A DNA stretch of 64,000 nt from Galerina marginata. Its lineage: Eukaryota; Basidiomycota; Agaricomycetes; Agaricales; Galerinaceae. The notes under the pieces were generated by a model. That model was not told where the DNA came from and made no database searches. It saw nothing but the letters and a program-made list of their open reading frames with translations. Made by a program: the position numbers and the translations under genes. The stretch lies in the NCBI GenBank assembly GCA_023014335.1, contig JAECYW010000019.1, positions 1,522,921-1,586,920 of the forward strand, given 5' to 3'. The first letter of the stretch is position 1, and each line of letters starts with the position of its first letter. This document shows positions 54,813-64,000 of the stretch, piece after piece.

Positions 54813-56139
54813 ATGGCACTCGTAGGTAATGACTCAACAAACCTGCATTTCGACGTCTTTTATGCCCTCTTCGGAATCATCGCGACCGTGGAGGATGGCA
54901 TCAGAACCCTCAAATCATGTTCTTTAGTGTGTAAATCGTTCCACCTCATTTGCAAGGAGCACATATTCTCCAACCTCACCCTCTTTCCTACCCGATCTCC
55001 AGAAGAACCCGTGCTTCAGCTTTCAGAGTTTGAAAGCATGCTCCGCGAAACAGAAATAGGGAGAATCGCGAAAAGGCTTACGATTCGGTTCTTCGCTTGG
55101 ACCTTTTACGATCGCCACCTTCCACGCATTCTGGACCAACTCGTTAATATCCAATCATTGGATCTATTTCCCCAGAAACCAGGTATTATCTGGGGGGAGA
55201 TTTTGCTTGATACGCGCTTGGCTCTTCAACGGGTGATTCAATCTCCGATGCTAACCAGGCTCTCAATCAGAATGGTTACACTTCCAATCTGTTCGATCCT
55301 CATGCACTCCAGAAATCTCATTGAACTTCAACTTGAAAGGACCTTATCTTCACCTTCCGATGACGACTTCTCTTCTGTTCTGATCGAACACCCCGACTTT
55401 AAGCCTCCGCAGATAAACATATTGAGGACAGGGCGGGATGCTTCTGGTGCTGCCAAGGTATTACTCCACACAAAATTGCAGAACGGACTGCCTATATTTG
55501 AGTCCACCCACGTTTCCCGATTATCCGTTCAAGTGGGACAAAATCCAGACGACAGGGCATTGCTGGCCCTAGTATTGCGGACAGCCATCTGTTTGAATAC
55601 TTTGCGCTGTGACGGTCTGTTTTTCCGCTTTTGAAGTCTTTTAATATCTGATGTATCCTGCTACAGTTTTAAATAATCAAAGCTTATCAGGTACATTTAA
55701 GGAAATTCATCCTTCGTCCAAGCAAACACTTCATCATCTCGAACTCCTCATTGAACCTGCTTGGGACAATGTTGAACCTGATATATTGCACATGAATGAG
55801 CTTTGTGACGAACTGAAGTTCTTTTATGCGCAGAACGAGCTTATCTCTCTCAAGATCGAAATACCCATTTTGAGGTGCCCGCGCAACCTGAACTTCACCA
55901 ACCGTGAGGTTTGGGACACCCTTGACAATGTGCTGGGGTCAAGCCACTTTCCGCGCCTACAACTAGTGGCGATTCAAGTGAAGCTTGCGTCAGATCTTGT
56001 CAGTTGGGAAATCTTGCAGCTTAGAAATAAGCTCTTGACAACGGCGAAGGAATCTTTCCAGAGTTTGAAAAGTTATCCCTCAATCCAGTTCACCTTTTCT
56101 GTGAAGGTCGAACACCCTGATAAATTGAAAATTAGTTAG
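54813..56139 (+). CDS. F-box-like/leucine-rich protein, tandem copy 1
   Basis: Two exons, 54813-55614 and 55691-56139, join in phase and give 416 residues. The N-terminus (FDVFYALFGIIATVEDGIRTLKSCSLVCKSFHLICKEHIFSNLTL) reads like a divergent F-box. Irregular leucine-rich strands follow (LVNIQSLDLFP, LTRLSIRMVTLP, NLIELQLER, LQLVAIQVKL). Such proteins are expanded in Agaricomycetes and may act as substrate receptors of SCF ubiquitin ligases; target unknown. The neighbour at 56501 is a paralogue with the same intron position and phase. It is divergent from SET5 with 212 bp between starts. Confidence 0.75.
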
Positions 56140-56500
56140 AACTTAGTTGAAACTTTATTCCTTGCTCATTTGTATTTCAGAGGAGTTATGTAAATACCAC
56201 ACATCGCCGTAAAGTGACTTCTACCTATCCTTCCTAAGTAGTCCCCGACGTAGGCGCCAGAGGTTGATGCTGTGTTTGTTCTAACATATTACATAACACC
56301 ACTTCCGACAACATCGAGTTCCACGACAGACAGAAGTATCACACATCGTTGTACGATTTCTTTCCTATATTCAACTCGAGGGCTGCTGACCATCCAACGG
56401 CCAAAATCTGCCAGACCTTTGACGGACAGCCAGCGAGGCCAAAAACTCCGAGGACAGGATAACCTTCCAACAAGCTTCTTCTTGAGTCCGTTTCCCGATC
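56140..56500. other. spacer between the two F-box-like paralogues
   Basis: This is the promoter region of the second copy. I recognised no duplicated promoter block and no RNA gene. Confidence 0.45.
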
Positions 56501-57800
56501 ATGATCGTACACGGACAGACTGCCGCTAAAACCCTACCCTTTGATATATTCTACGCCATTTTTAGTGTCATCGCGACGATGGAGGATGCTTTTGACACCC
56601 TCAAGTCGTGTTCATTGACATGCAAAGCCCTCCATCCCCTGTGTCAGAGACACTTGTTCACAAACGTCGTTCTTCCTCCATGTCGAGATTCGCATGAACC
56701 CACTCTTTACTCTGCACAATTTGCAGCTATACTTGAAGGAAAACCTGAAATCGCAAAGTACGTGAAAACCTTTGGGCTCTTCATTGGTCGCTCCGTTCTA
56801 GATCTCCATCGCCTTCCATACATTTTGGACAGCCTTAGGAACGTCGAAAAATTGGAAATAACCACACAGGGGGAAGAAGTTCACTGGAGCTCGATTTATA
56901 ATGATTTACAAAGAGCCATTATACGGATAATCCAATCGCCGAAAGTGGCACATTTATCTCTCACATCGCTCTCTGGGCTCCCCATTGCCTCGATCCTTAT
57001 GCCGTGTACTGGTCTTATTGGCGTAGAGCTTCACCTCTTAGCAGACCCTGTAGACACACTTTCCCTTCCTATGGCGATGGAGTCGCCCAGCCTTCCGGTT
57101 GACGATGTCACAATGCCTCGACCAGAAAAATTCTCAATCATGGCATCCTCAACCGCTGCAATGTTATTACTCGAACCAAAACGGCAACATGGACACCCTA
57201 TAGTCGACTTGACATGTCTTACGGACCTGTCTTTCGAGCTCGAGAACCTTGATGACAGAATTCTTGCAGGCATGATTCTGCAGTCATCCCTATGTTTGAA
57301 GACTTTGCGTTGCGAAGGTACGGTTACTGCTATGAATTTATGTGGAACTTTTCTAAACTACTTCAATAGTTGTATACGCAATGGACTTCGCGGGAATTCT
57401 ACAAAAAATTAACTCAGCTTCAATGAAAACCCTTGAGTATCTCGAATTCTTCCTTGAGATCGAGAATGAAGTGGAAGACCCGCTTTTCGGGCTGCCTCAA
57501 GAACTGGACCATTTGTCCGGGAAGAATCAGATTCAAGGTCTGATTATCGAAATCTTGATTATAACGGACTGTATGTGCAGCACCAGGGTGGATGATTGGA
57601 ACAAACTCGAAACGGTGCTAACAGCTGATTCATTTCCGTCCCTTCGTAATGTCACAATCGAAGTCACCATATCTCGCAGCATGAATAGGGAAAGTGCGCT
57701 ACGGACAAGGTTATTGACCATGTCACAAGAGGCGTTCAGAGATCTGAAATGCCGACCACTGGTTCAACTCGACTTTGCCGTGATATATGAATATGTGTAA
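56501..57800 (+). CDS. F-box-like/leucine-rich protein, tandem copy 2
   Basis: Two exons, 56501-57317 and 57370-57800, give 415 residues. It parallels copy 1 along its length: FDIFYAIFSVIATMEDAFDTLKSCSLTCKALHPLCQRHLF, then ILDSLRNVEKLEI, VAHLSLTSLSGLPIASILM, and LKTLRCEG at the splice junction (LNTLRCDG in copy 1). Both share the TLKSCSL.CK core and an intron in the same place and phase. Overall identity is only moderate by eye, so the duplication is not recent. No catalytic motif is seen. Confidence 0.75.
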
Positions 57801-57944
57801 AATGGACTTCATGAGATCAAAGCTATCCTAGTAGGTTTACAGCACTACACCTCCCGGTTCAGTATATTCCATTCAGCGGGAATTATCGGTAGACTACATT
57901 AAATAAATGGGTGTCAGGATGTCGGCATCGAAACTACAAATGGT

Positions 57945-59206
57945 CTACGAGAGGCCTTTATCCAACCAATCCAGCATGAATGGTGTCAATTTGCCAAGAT
58001 CCTTGTCCCCAACAAGGAAGGATAACATAGGGTCGATGTGAATTCCATTATCTTGCAAGAAAAACGTGGTATCTTTATGATGTTTCTCGAAGGTCTTTGA
58101 ATACAGAATTACTGCATCTCGGAGGACTTCTGCACCGCCCACACTGATCAAAACGCGCTTCACGACTTTGTCGACACCCTCCAGCCAGTTGGGCGGGGCG
58201 CCATTTGCATTCAGGTAGGGCAAGGCTGATGCTGGGAGGGGACCAAGGACCTTCCCGGCCCAATACAAGCCAGTCGGCACGTCCAGCATATCGCCAAGGT
58301 GTTGATTTGTATAAATGATTTCATCGTCACCCATTGTTGCCCATGGAGACATCATGTAAACACCGGCAAGAGGAGCAGACAGGGTAAGTTTTGGTACACT
58401 GTCGATAGGGTGAAGTACATGGGATATGACTCCGTGGAGTATATTGGCACCAGCGGAGTCCCCAGCGAGTTGGATGTTTTCTGGTTTAATCCCAGATTTG
58501 ATGAGATGCTGTATCGCAAGTACGACCTGCTTGATTTGTACGGGAAAGTAGGCGTCTGGAACGAGGGCTACAAATATCGTGTGTCAGCTCATGGACACGT
58601 TCGGGGTTTTGCTTTGTTGCTCACTGTAAGTTGCGAGTGCAATTGCCGTAGGTTTACCCCTCTTTTCAAGCTGTTCCTGAACGAAACTCCAGTAACTCGG
58701 CGCCGACTCTATGGGCCCAAATAGGAATGCACCACCTGCCAAACGCTAAATGAGGATGGGCATTTTCAGAAGGAGATCACCTACCGTGGACATATAGGAT
58801 AACCCGGTCTGTCCTCTTTGGCCCGAGCCAAAACAATGTCGCGTCTTCACCGAGATCGTCAATTACAGGCTCAATGTTCTTTGACTTCATGTAGGCACTG
58901 TATGTAGTCGATGCCTCCCCGAAGAATGCACGCGTTTGCCGCCTGTTGAAGTGCGAAACCACCCAAAGCGTCACCCGGTCAATCACGATTCGCTTCCAGC
59001 TCTTAGACCGTCCATAATCCGTGAACGGCGACTTCACTAATGCCCAAGTGAGGACGATCGCTACAAAGTCAATATCGATTGATCAATTCAAGTTTCACGA
59101 CCGCTCATAGGTTGTACGCACGTAAGGGGACCATGTTTAGTATCATTGTCGTCCTCTCCCAGACCGAGAGCTTGTTCCTTGGAAGCACTTCGGCTTTAGC
59201 TGCCAT
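57945..59206 (-). CDS. alpha/beta hydrolase (hormone-sensitive-lipase-like family)
   Basis: Four in-phase exons, 59206-59122, 59060-58785, 58735-58625 and 58567-57945, give 364 residues. The oxyanion-hole motif HGGAF (VILYVHGGAFLFGP) is split by an intron, and the nucleophile elbow is GDSAG (IQLAGDSAGANI). A likely catalytic His is in DNGIHIDPMLSF near the end, with the acid probably in LRDAVILYSKTF. An N-terminal hydrophobic segment (PIVLTWALV) may anchor it to a membrane. Relatives include steryl acetyl deacetylases and arylesterases; the substrate cannot be assigned. It is convergent with the F-box-like pair. Confidence 0.85.
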
Positions 59207-60177
59207 CTCGTCGAGAAGTAAATGGGAGTATTCAAGCGTGCAGGCGCAAGTGGCCGGTGGTAATGGGAAGTGGGCAATCGGTCATAAGGCTCTTGACTCC
59301 TTATAAGATATTGAGTAGACCCGGTGGGTGTGTGTGTACCTTGGTTCACCGAACCTCGGTAATCAAGCAAACATTAAGACAGCGGCTGTTTGCTTGATAG
59401 GCACAGACCGAAATCGCAAGTGAGTGCCTCCCACGAATCTCCACGAATGCGGAAGCGAAATAACCGCGAAACGCATTTACATACCGGTGGATAAGGAAGC
59501 TTTCACATAGATGGATAAAATAGAATGAGGACATGAACGCTTCTAAATTTGAGCGATTTCGAGGCAGCTAACATACTTCATTGGGAAAACAAATTAAATA
59601 GATGCTAAATTGTTATAGTCCAGTTAGAAATAAATATCGGATGACTTTCCTTAACGATCTGGGACTTCAAACTGATTTCTAGACCTAGTTTTCGCGGCTG
59701 TCTCCAGGTTAGAGATTTATCACCAGAATTTAGAGAACCTTAACAAGCTTCATATAAGTTTACAAAACGAAAGCGGGGGCAAAGATATGTACCTGAATTA
59801 GGCATAGTAAGGCGAAGAGACACCGGCCATCATGTCATAAATGGACGCGGAGGTCAAAATGTAGTCTGGAAAGCCTTTAGAACAGGTTTTAAAACTAGAA
59901 GGGGGGGAGGGGGCCCCCTTCCAGATAAGCTGTTTAGAAAGAGGTGTTCGGAGTCGAAATCATTCTCATTTTGATGTGCCTGGGTCGGGTCTTCGGCAGT
60001 TAGGCTTTAGAAAGACCATTTGAATCTGTAACGCGTTTTTTGCGCGTTCTAAACGTTAAGGAAAGTCATCCATCATAAGAATACATACAATTTGGAATCC
60101 CCAGTGAAAAGAACAGAGTTGTTATCATGGTCCAGGTCGTATACGGTCCGGTCTCAAAGCAGAAACACAGAACAAGT
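59207..60177. other. intergenic region with G/C-rich hairpin
   Basis: I find no supported gene. A G-run followed by a C-run (about 59899-59922) is noted separately. Confidence 0.45.
59899..59922. repeat. G-run/C-run hairpin
   Basis: Seven G, an A and five G are followed at once by five C and TTCC. The AAGGGGG...CCCCCTT part can fold back on itself, and the G-runs are rich enough to suggest quadruplex potential. It lies about 0.7 kb upstream of the hydrolase and just beyond the 3' end of the surface-protein gene. Confidence 0.5.
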
Positions 60178-61789
60178 CTATCTCTGAATGATATACGTGA
60201 TCGTTGGCGGAGGTTGCCCTCTTGTTGTTTCATCATATGACGGTGGTGAGGGCTCGGTGGTATACATTGAATCCAAATCGCTGTTCCGGTCTCGAGAAGC
60301 ACGGTACATGTCAGGTATATCCGTCGACCCGGTCGCAGGTGTCGAGGAGACTGTATTTTGAGCTGTGGCGGGTGTGTGCAATTGTCCAGTACTAGGCGGG
60401 TCGGCAAGTGTACTTCGGGTGTCTTGCATTGTACTTAGAGCCGAGAAACCATGTTGGGGTGTGTTAACGCTTTGCATCAAGGCCATGGTATCATCATAAG
60501 TTGAGGCCGTGGGCGGAGGGCTCTGTTGGTTCGAGAGCGGAATTATCGTGACTTCAGATTGCAATCGAGGAACAAAAGGGTTGACTGAATCTTCTATTAA
60601 AATACATGGAACACCAGATCCAAATAAAACTTACTGGCTGTATATCTGCCCTTGGAACTCCTCCGTCGAAGGTACAGGAAGACGAGTCCAAGGAGAAGTA
60701 AGAGTAGGAGCGTGCCTAAAACACCTGCTACGATCGCCCAGATATTCGCCTTTGAGGATTTCCCTGCGGTAAGTCCGGAAGCAGATGAGGCATTCGTAAG
60801 CTTAGGCATATCTTGTAGGGAAGAAAACGATGGGTTGTAGGTGATATAGTCGAAAGTGAACGTTTGGTTGACACAGTCGGTGACATTAACGACGAGGGTG
60901 TGGTCTCCAGCCTGCAGAAAGTCATACGAGTAGAAAAGAAAATTTTGTTGTTGGCCTAATTCAGATACGAATTGGGGAGTGTCTGCGTTAACACGATAGT
61001 TCTGAGATAATGTTTCGCCATCAAGGGTGAAACTCAATGATAAGAGCCCGATGTTTGACCATGTAAAGATTCCGTAGATGGCCGCTGACCGACCTATAAA
61101 TGGATGAGATCCATGAAAAGACTAATTGCATGCACCTTACCACTAAAGCGGTACGTAAAACTGCTTCCTATGTATGTTGTCTGATGCGTCGTGTTATGGT
61201 ATGGAAAACCATCCGGTTGCGGTCCAGAATTGAACAGATCTTGGCTTCGTCTCCATCTCCCGTCAAAGACCATTGCTGGGTCATCGTTATCTACGATAAC
61301 ATGCTCGCTGGCCAAAGGGGTGCTATTGCCCACGGTTACGACTGCGTAGTCGAAGGAGGTTCCCGCAACATGTGAGAGTGCAACGTTGTGTGTGCCGTCT
61401 GCTAGCAAAGGAGATTGGTACCACTGCCGATAAGTCTGTGGGTTTGGATCAGAATAGGTGGTGTTGTAGGGTGTACTTCCGTCGATTGACACAGTGAGGA
61501 TTTGCGAGTCGGTAAAAACTGGGGGGGTGATTCCAAAGAAGGCAACGGACGTTCCTTCAAAAGACTTCTTGAGCTGGATACATAAAAGAAAGAAAAGAGG
61601 TAACGACGCACCTTGAAATTTTATCTGAAGAGTCCCAAACAACCCACTGTTGTTGAGCGCGAATGTCGGAGACTGCGACGTTCCATTGAACCATTCAGGC
61701 TCGCTCGTGGCCGTCCATAGACTGGGACCACCCAGGACAACGAGGTCGGTGCGCTTGTCGTCCACGATAATGGAGAGCGGGCTAGCCAT
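60178..61789 (-). CDS. basidiomycete-type single-pass surface protein with cytosolic tail
   Basis: Four in-phase exons, 61789-61612, 61554-61141, 61093-60635 and 60593-60178, give 488 residues. The outer part has two beta-rich segments with strands such as TSVAFFGITPP, LTVSIDGSTPYNTTYSD and SFTYRFSGRSAAIYGIF. It carries many N-glycosylation sites and the acidic IVDNDDPAMVFDGRW motif. One clear transmembrane helix (ANIWAIVAGVLGTLLLLLLLGLVFLYL) is followed by a stop-transfer RRR. A Pro/Ser/Thr-rich cytosolic tail ends with PSYDETTRG, a PxY-like motif. The layout resembles the gene at 3249-4581 and other Agaricomycete surface proteins of unknown role. No N-terminal signal peptide is visible, so an upstream exon may be missing. 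Confidence 0.78.
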
Positions 61790-63066
61790 GCTAGCACCCT
61801 GGCTCGTAAGAATGAAACAGGGATATGTGCATAGGTTGTGTCGTGGGGTTGCGCTCCGTTTTATTTTGCCGAAGAGTATGACAAAATGCGGCTGTGCAAA
61901 TGATCAAATGATGACAAGTCCCGACCCTGCCCACTGATCCATAAATATGTCTGAAGGATCTCTCAGGCGATCTGGAGCGCGAAGCTACTGCCTTGATTGT
62001 GCTAAGTCGATTAAATTTTCAGAGAGACGAGCCTACAACATCCAATACATACCGTCTTTCTCAGAGGAGTTGCATTGAGGATCATAAATCATCAGCGGTT
62101 TGAAAGAAAGTGCTCTCCTAAAGGTTAGGCGCTGGCGTGCAGCTTGTCGCCGAGATGACCAATTGCAGTGTCCTTGATCGCGAAGAGTAAAGCGATGTAA
62201 GGTAGGGCTCATGCACGATCAACCAGCTGTACGTAAGGTGACTATCCGTTACAATCAGCATGTGATCTCGTTTTTCAGTGAATCAGTGCTCTTTTCCCGC
62301 GCTTCATGCACATTGCTCCGAAGGCTTAAACCTGCAAAATCATTCTCAGTTTTCCACTTTTTAAAAATATGCTTCCTAGAAACTGTTCTAAATTGGATTC
62401 CCTATCGATTGTAGGAAGCATTTTTTAAAATCATGACGTTGAGAGGATGTTTTTGAGGGAATACTACTTTGTCACTCTTGTAACGCAAAAGTCACGTGTG
62501 GCTGGCTGAACGTGCATGAGCCCTACCTTAAAGCAATGGGTTGCGAATCTTGCGATGGTGGTATGGTCTGGATTACGTGCTTGTTTCGCACCATTTTGAT
62601 CTCATCATACCTACAAGGTGCCTCGTCTCAACTTGAACTTGAACTACCTCTTCCGCGTTAAAGGTTCTAATTGAACAGAGGGAATAGAATCAGAAACAAC
62701 AGTTTCATTCGAAGAAGCTCGTTTGTTTCTGAGAACTCCCTATTCTCAGCCTGCTGAGTCCGACTTTTCTCGAGTCTCAACGATTTTTATTAGCGTTGAT
62801 TGGACACTTTCTGACATTCTAAACAACTTCGAGCTGATCGCAATGCATCTATCTCTCTTTGCGATTCCTTTTTCTGAAGTGGGGTCGCGTTCGTGGTTTC
62901 GATCACAATTTCCCACGTCCATTTACCTCAAGGACGGGTGCTCTGGATGTTTCTCCCCGCCGTCCTTGACCTCATTCTAGGAATTCAAAAAATCGCTCTT
63001 CTCACAGACACCAGAGCGATTTACTGAAATCTGGACGGTGGTTTTCTCGATAGCTTCTCGACTGCC
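61790..63066. other. intergenic region with one GTCACGTG site
   Basis: No gene is supported. It contains GTCACGTG at 62491-62498 and AT-rich sequence typical of upstream regions. Confidence 0.4.
62491..62498. promoter_or_regulatory. GTCACGTG E-box
   Basis: This is a perfect RTCACRTG match, 569 bp upstream of the HeLo-like gene start and about 700 bp upstream of the surface-protein start on the other strand. It may be a chance occurrence. Confidence 0.25.
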
Positions 63067-64000
63067 ATGGCTTTCCCCCAGTCGTTCTCGACCACTGTGG
63101 ACTGTCCTCTGATGGAGAATTCGCCTTCGACTGTGACGGTTAGACTGTCTACTTCGAGCAATCCAGTTGCTTCGTTAATGCCTCGCCGTGTTTCCTTCTC
63201 GGCGGGTGTGGAGGGACAAGCCAAGGCTCGACCACAAGCGGACTCGGTGGCCGCCACCAAACCAACGCCTCCTACTCAATTACGCAGCAGGTTTTCTCCG
63301 ACTCGGATGACCCAATCAGGGTCCATCGCCAGTCTACTCATGTCTGTTCGCTCGAGGGTCGAGGTCCAAGACCGGGCATTCCGACGGAGAACGAGGACAC
63401 GTCTAAACCAGGAACACCCATGGCGGAGCCCGTCACAAGTTGGTTCGGCAAGGCTTGTGAACTAATACCCATGAAGACAGTGCCGAGGAAGAGATACCCG
63501 ACGAGCAAAAGCAGGCTTTTGCGGCAAGACTCGCGATGTGGGTTTTCATGCATTTTTCAATCTTTACTGGGAATGCTTAATGGCCCTGTTTCGATAGGCT
63601 GTTGGCGCGACTTTAAAACGGATATTCAGATGTGCTGGCCCCATAGCGCTTGAAGCACTTGTTGTGTCAATTGAGTTGATGGAATACGTCCCAGTCCCGG
63701 CTTTGCAAGGAATTTCCAAAACATTTACGGCAATCTGGAAAGCGGTCCAACAAGTATCTGTGAGTACGGATCTCGCCCACTTATCTCCATCTAATAATTA
63801 ATGGTAACTTTTAGATGAACCGCCTCGCTTTCCTCCGATTAGTCCAGACATGTACCACCATCTTGGATTCTATCTACAAGGAAGTGGAAGGGTCAGATGA
63901 ATTTGTTTCCAGGGAGCTTGCTGGACCTATCCTTGTCCTTGAAAGGTCGGCAGATGCTTCATTTTATTCGTCCTGGTTTACTCACGCACTGATTAGATCT
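63067..64000 (+). CDS. HeLo/MLKL-N-like domain protein, 5' part (cut by window end)
   Basis: Five exons can be placed: 63067-63345, 63390-63442, 63481-63537, 63630-63759, and from 63815 on. All are in phase, with a possible further donor at about 63945. The N-terminus is Ser/Pro/Thr-rich and probably disordered. From about residue 128 a helical module appears: PIALEALVVSIELMEYVPVP followed by ALQGISKTFTAIWKAV, then MNRLAFLRLVQTCTTILDSIYKEV. It resembles the four-helix N-terminal domain of MLKL and of fungal HeLo-like proteins, which often precede kinase or NLR modules and act in membrane-linked regulated cell death. The downstream domains lie outside the window. Two introns are very short (38 and 44 nt), so the first exons are less certain than the helical exons. 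Confidence 0.55.

Noticed and set aside
30056..62498. enrichment of GTCACGTG in the window
   Set aside because: Three sites were found and about two are expected by chance over both orientations in 64 kb; only the positions are of interest.

Overview
This is nuclear DNA of a basidiomycete fungus, most likely a mushroom-forming Agaricomycete. Nearly every gene is cut by many short introns (about 35-90 nt) with GT..AG ends and CT-rich tracts. Protein types typical of that group are present: a GH71 alpha-1,3-glucanase with WSC domains, GH5 subfamily 7 mannanases, serine/threonine-rich single-pass surface proteins, F-box-like tandem paralogues and a HeLo/MLKL-N-like cell-death-type protein. All gene models were built by hand from reading frames, splice signals, phase and recalled family motifs. 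No alignment or RNA evidence was available.

Left arm (1-14.3 kb): a gene-poor start with possible gene relics, a surface protein (3249-4581, +), a 19-exon GH71-WSC enzyme (4950-8433, -), the La protein (9510-11411, +), a small Rpp14/Pop5-family RNase P/MRP subunit (12089-12468, -) and an APH-fold phosphotransferase (12857-14272, -). A 5.4 kb stretch with no convincing gene follows.

Middle (19.7-42 kb): a 69-residue stand-alone Zn2Cys6 protein, an unknown small gene in tight divergence with ALKBH6, the phosphatidylethanolamine methyltransferase CHO2 (17 exons), a Cbf1-type bHLH factor with a perfect GTCACGTG site in its own first intron, two low-confidence small genes, a mitochondrial-type PPR protein and two tandem GH5 mannanases with identical 15-exon structures.

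Right arm (42-64 kb): a multi-pass membrane protein, a RING-CH E3 ligase, an SR-type splicing factor and a second PPR protein sharing a promoter, PDAP1/HASPP28 and the complex I LYR subunit NDUFA6 sharing another, a small membrane protein, a SET5-like methyltransferase, two tandem F-box-like proteins, an alpha/beta hydrolase, a second surface protein, and the 5' part of a HeLo-like gene cut by the window end.

Functionally this is a mosaic. Cell-wall and plant-polysaccharide enzymes (GH71, two GH5) lie among housekeeping genes for RNA metabolism (La, Pop5-like, SR), mitochondria (two PPRs, NDUFA6) and lipid synthesis (CHO2). The most striking sequence feature is recurring micro-exons of 4, 6, 8, 9, 10, 12, 13 and 14 nt that carry catalytic-core codons in GH71, GH5 and ALKBH6, together with inferred GC-AG introns in La and CHO2. 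I found no CRISPR array, rRNA, convincing tRNA or intact transposon.
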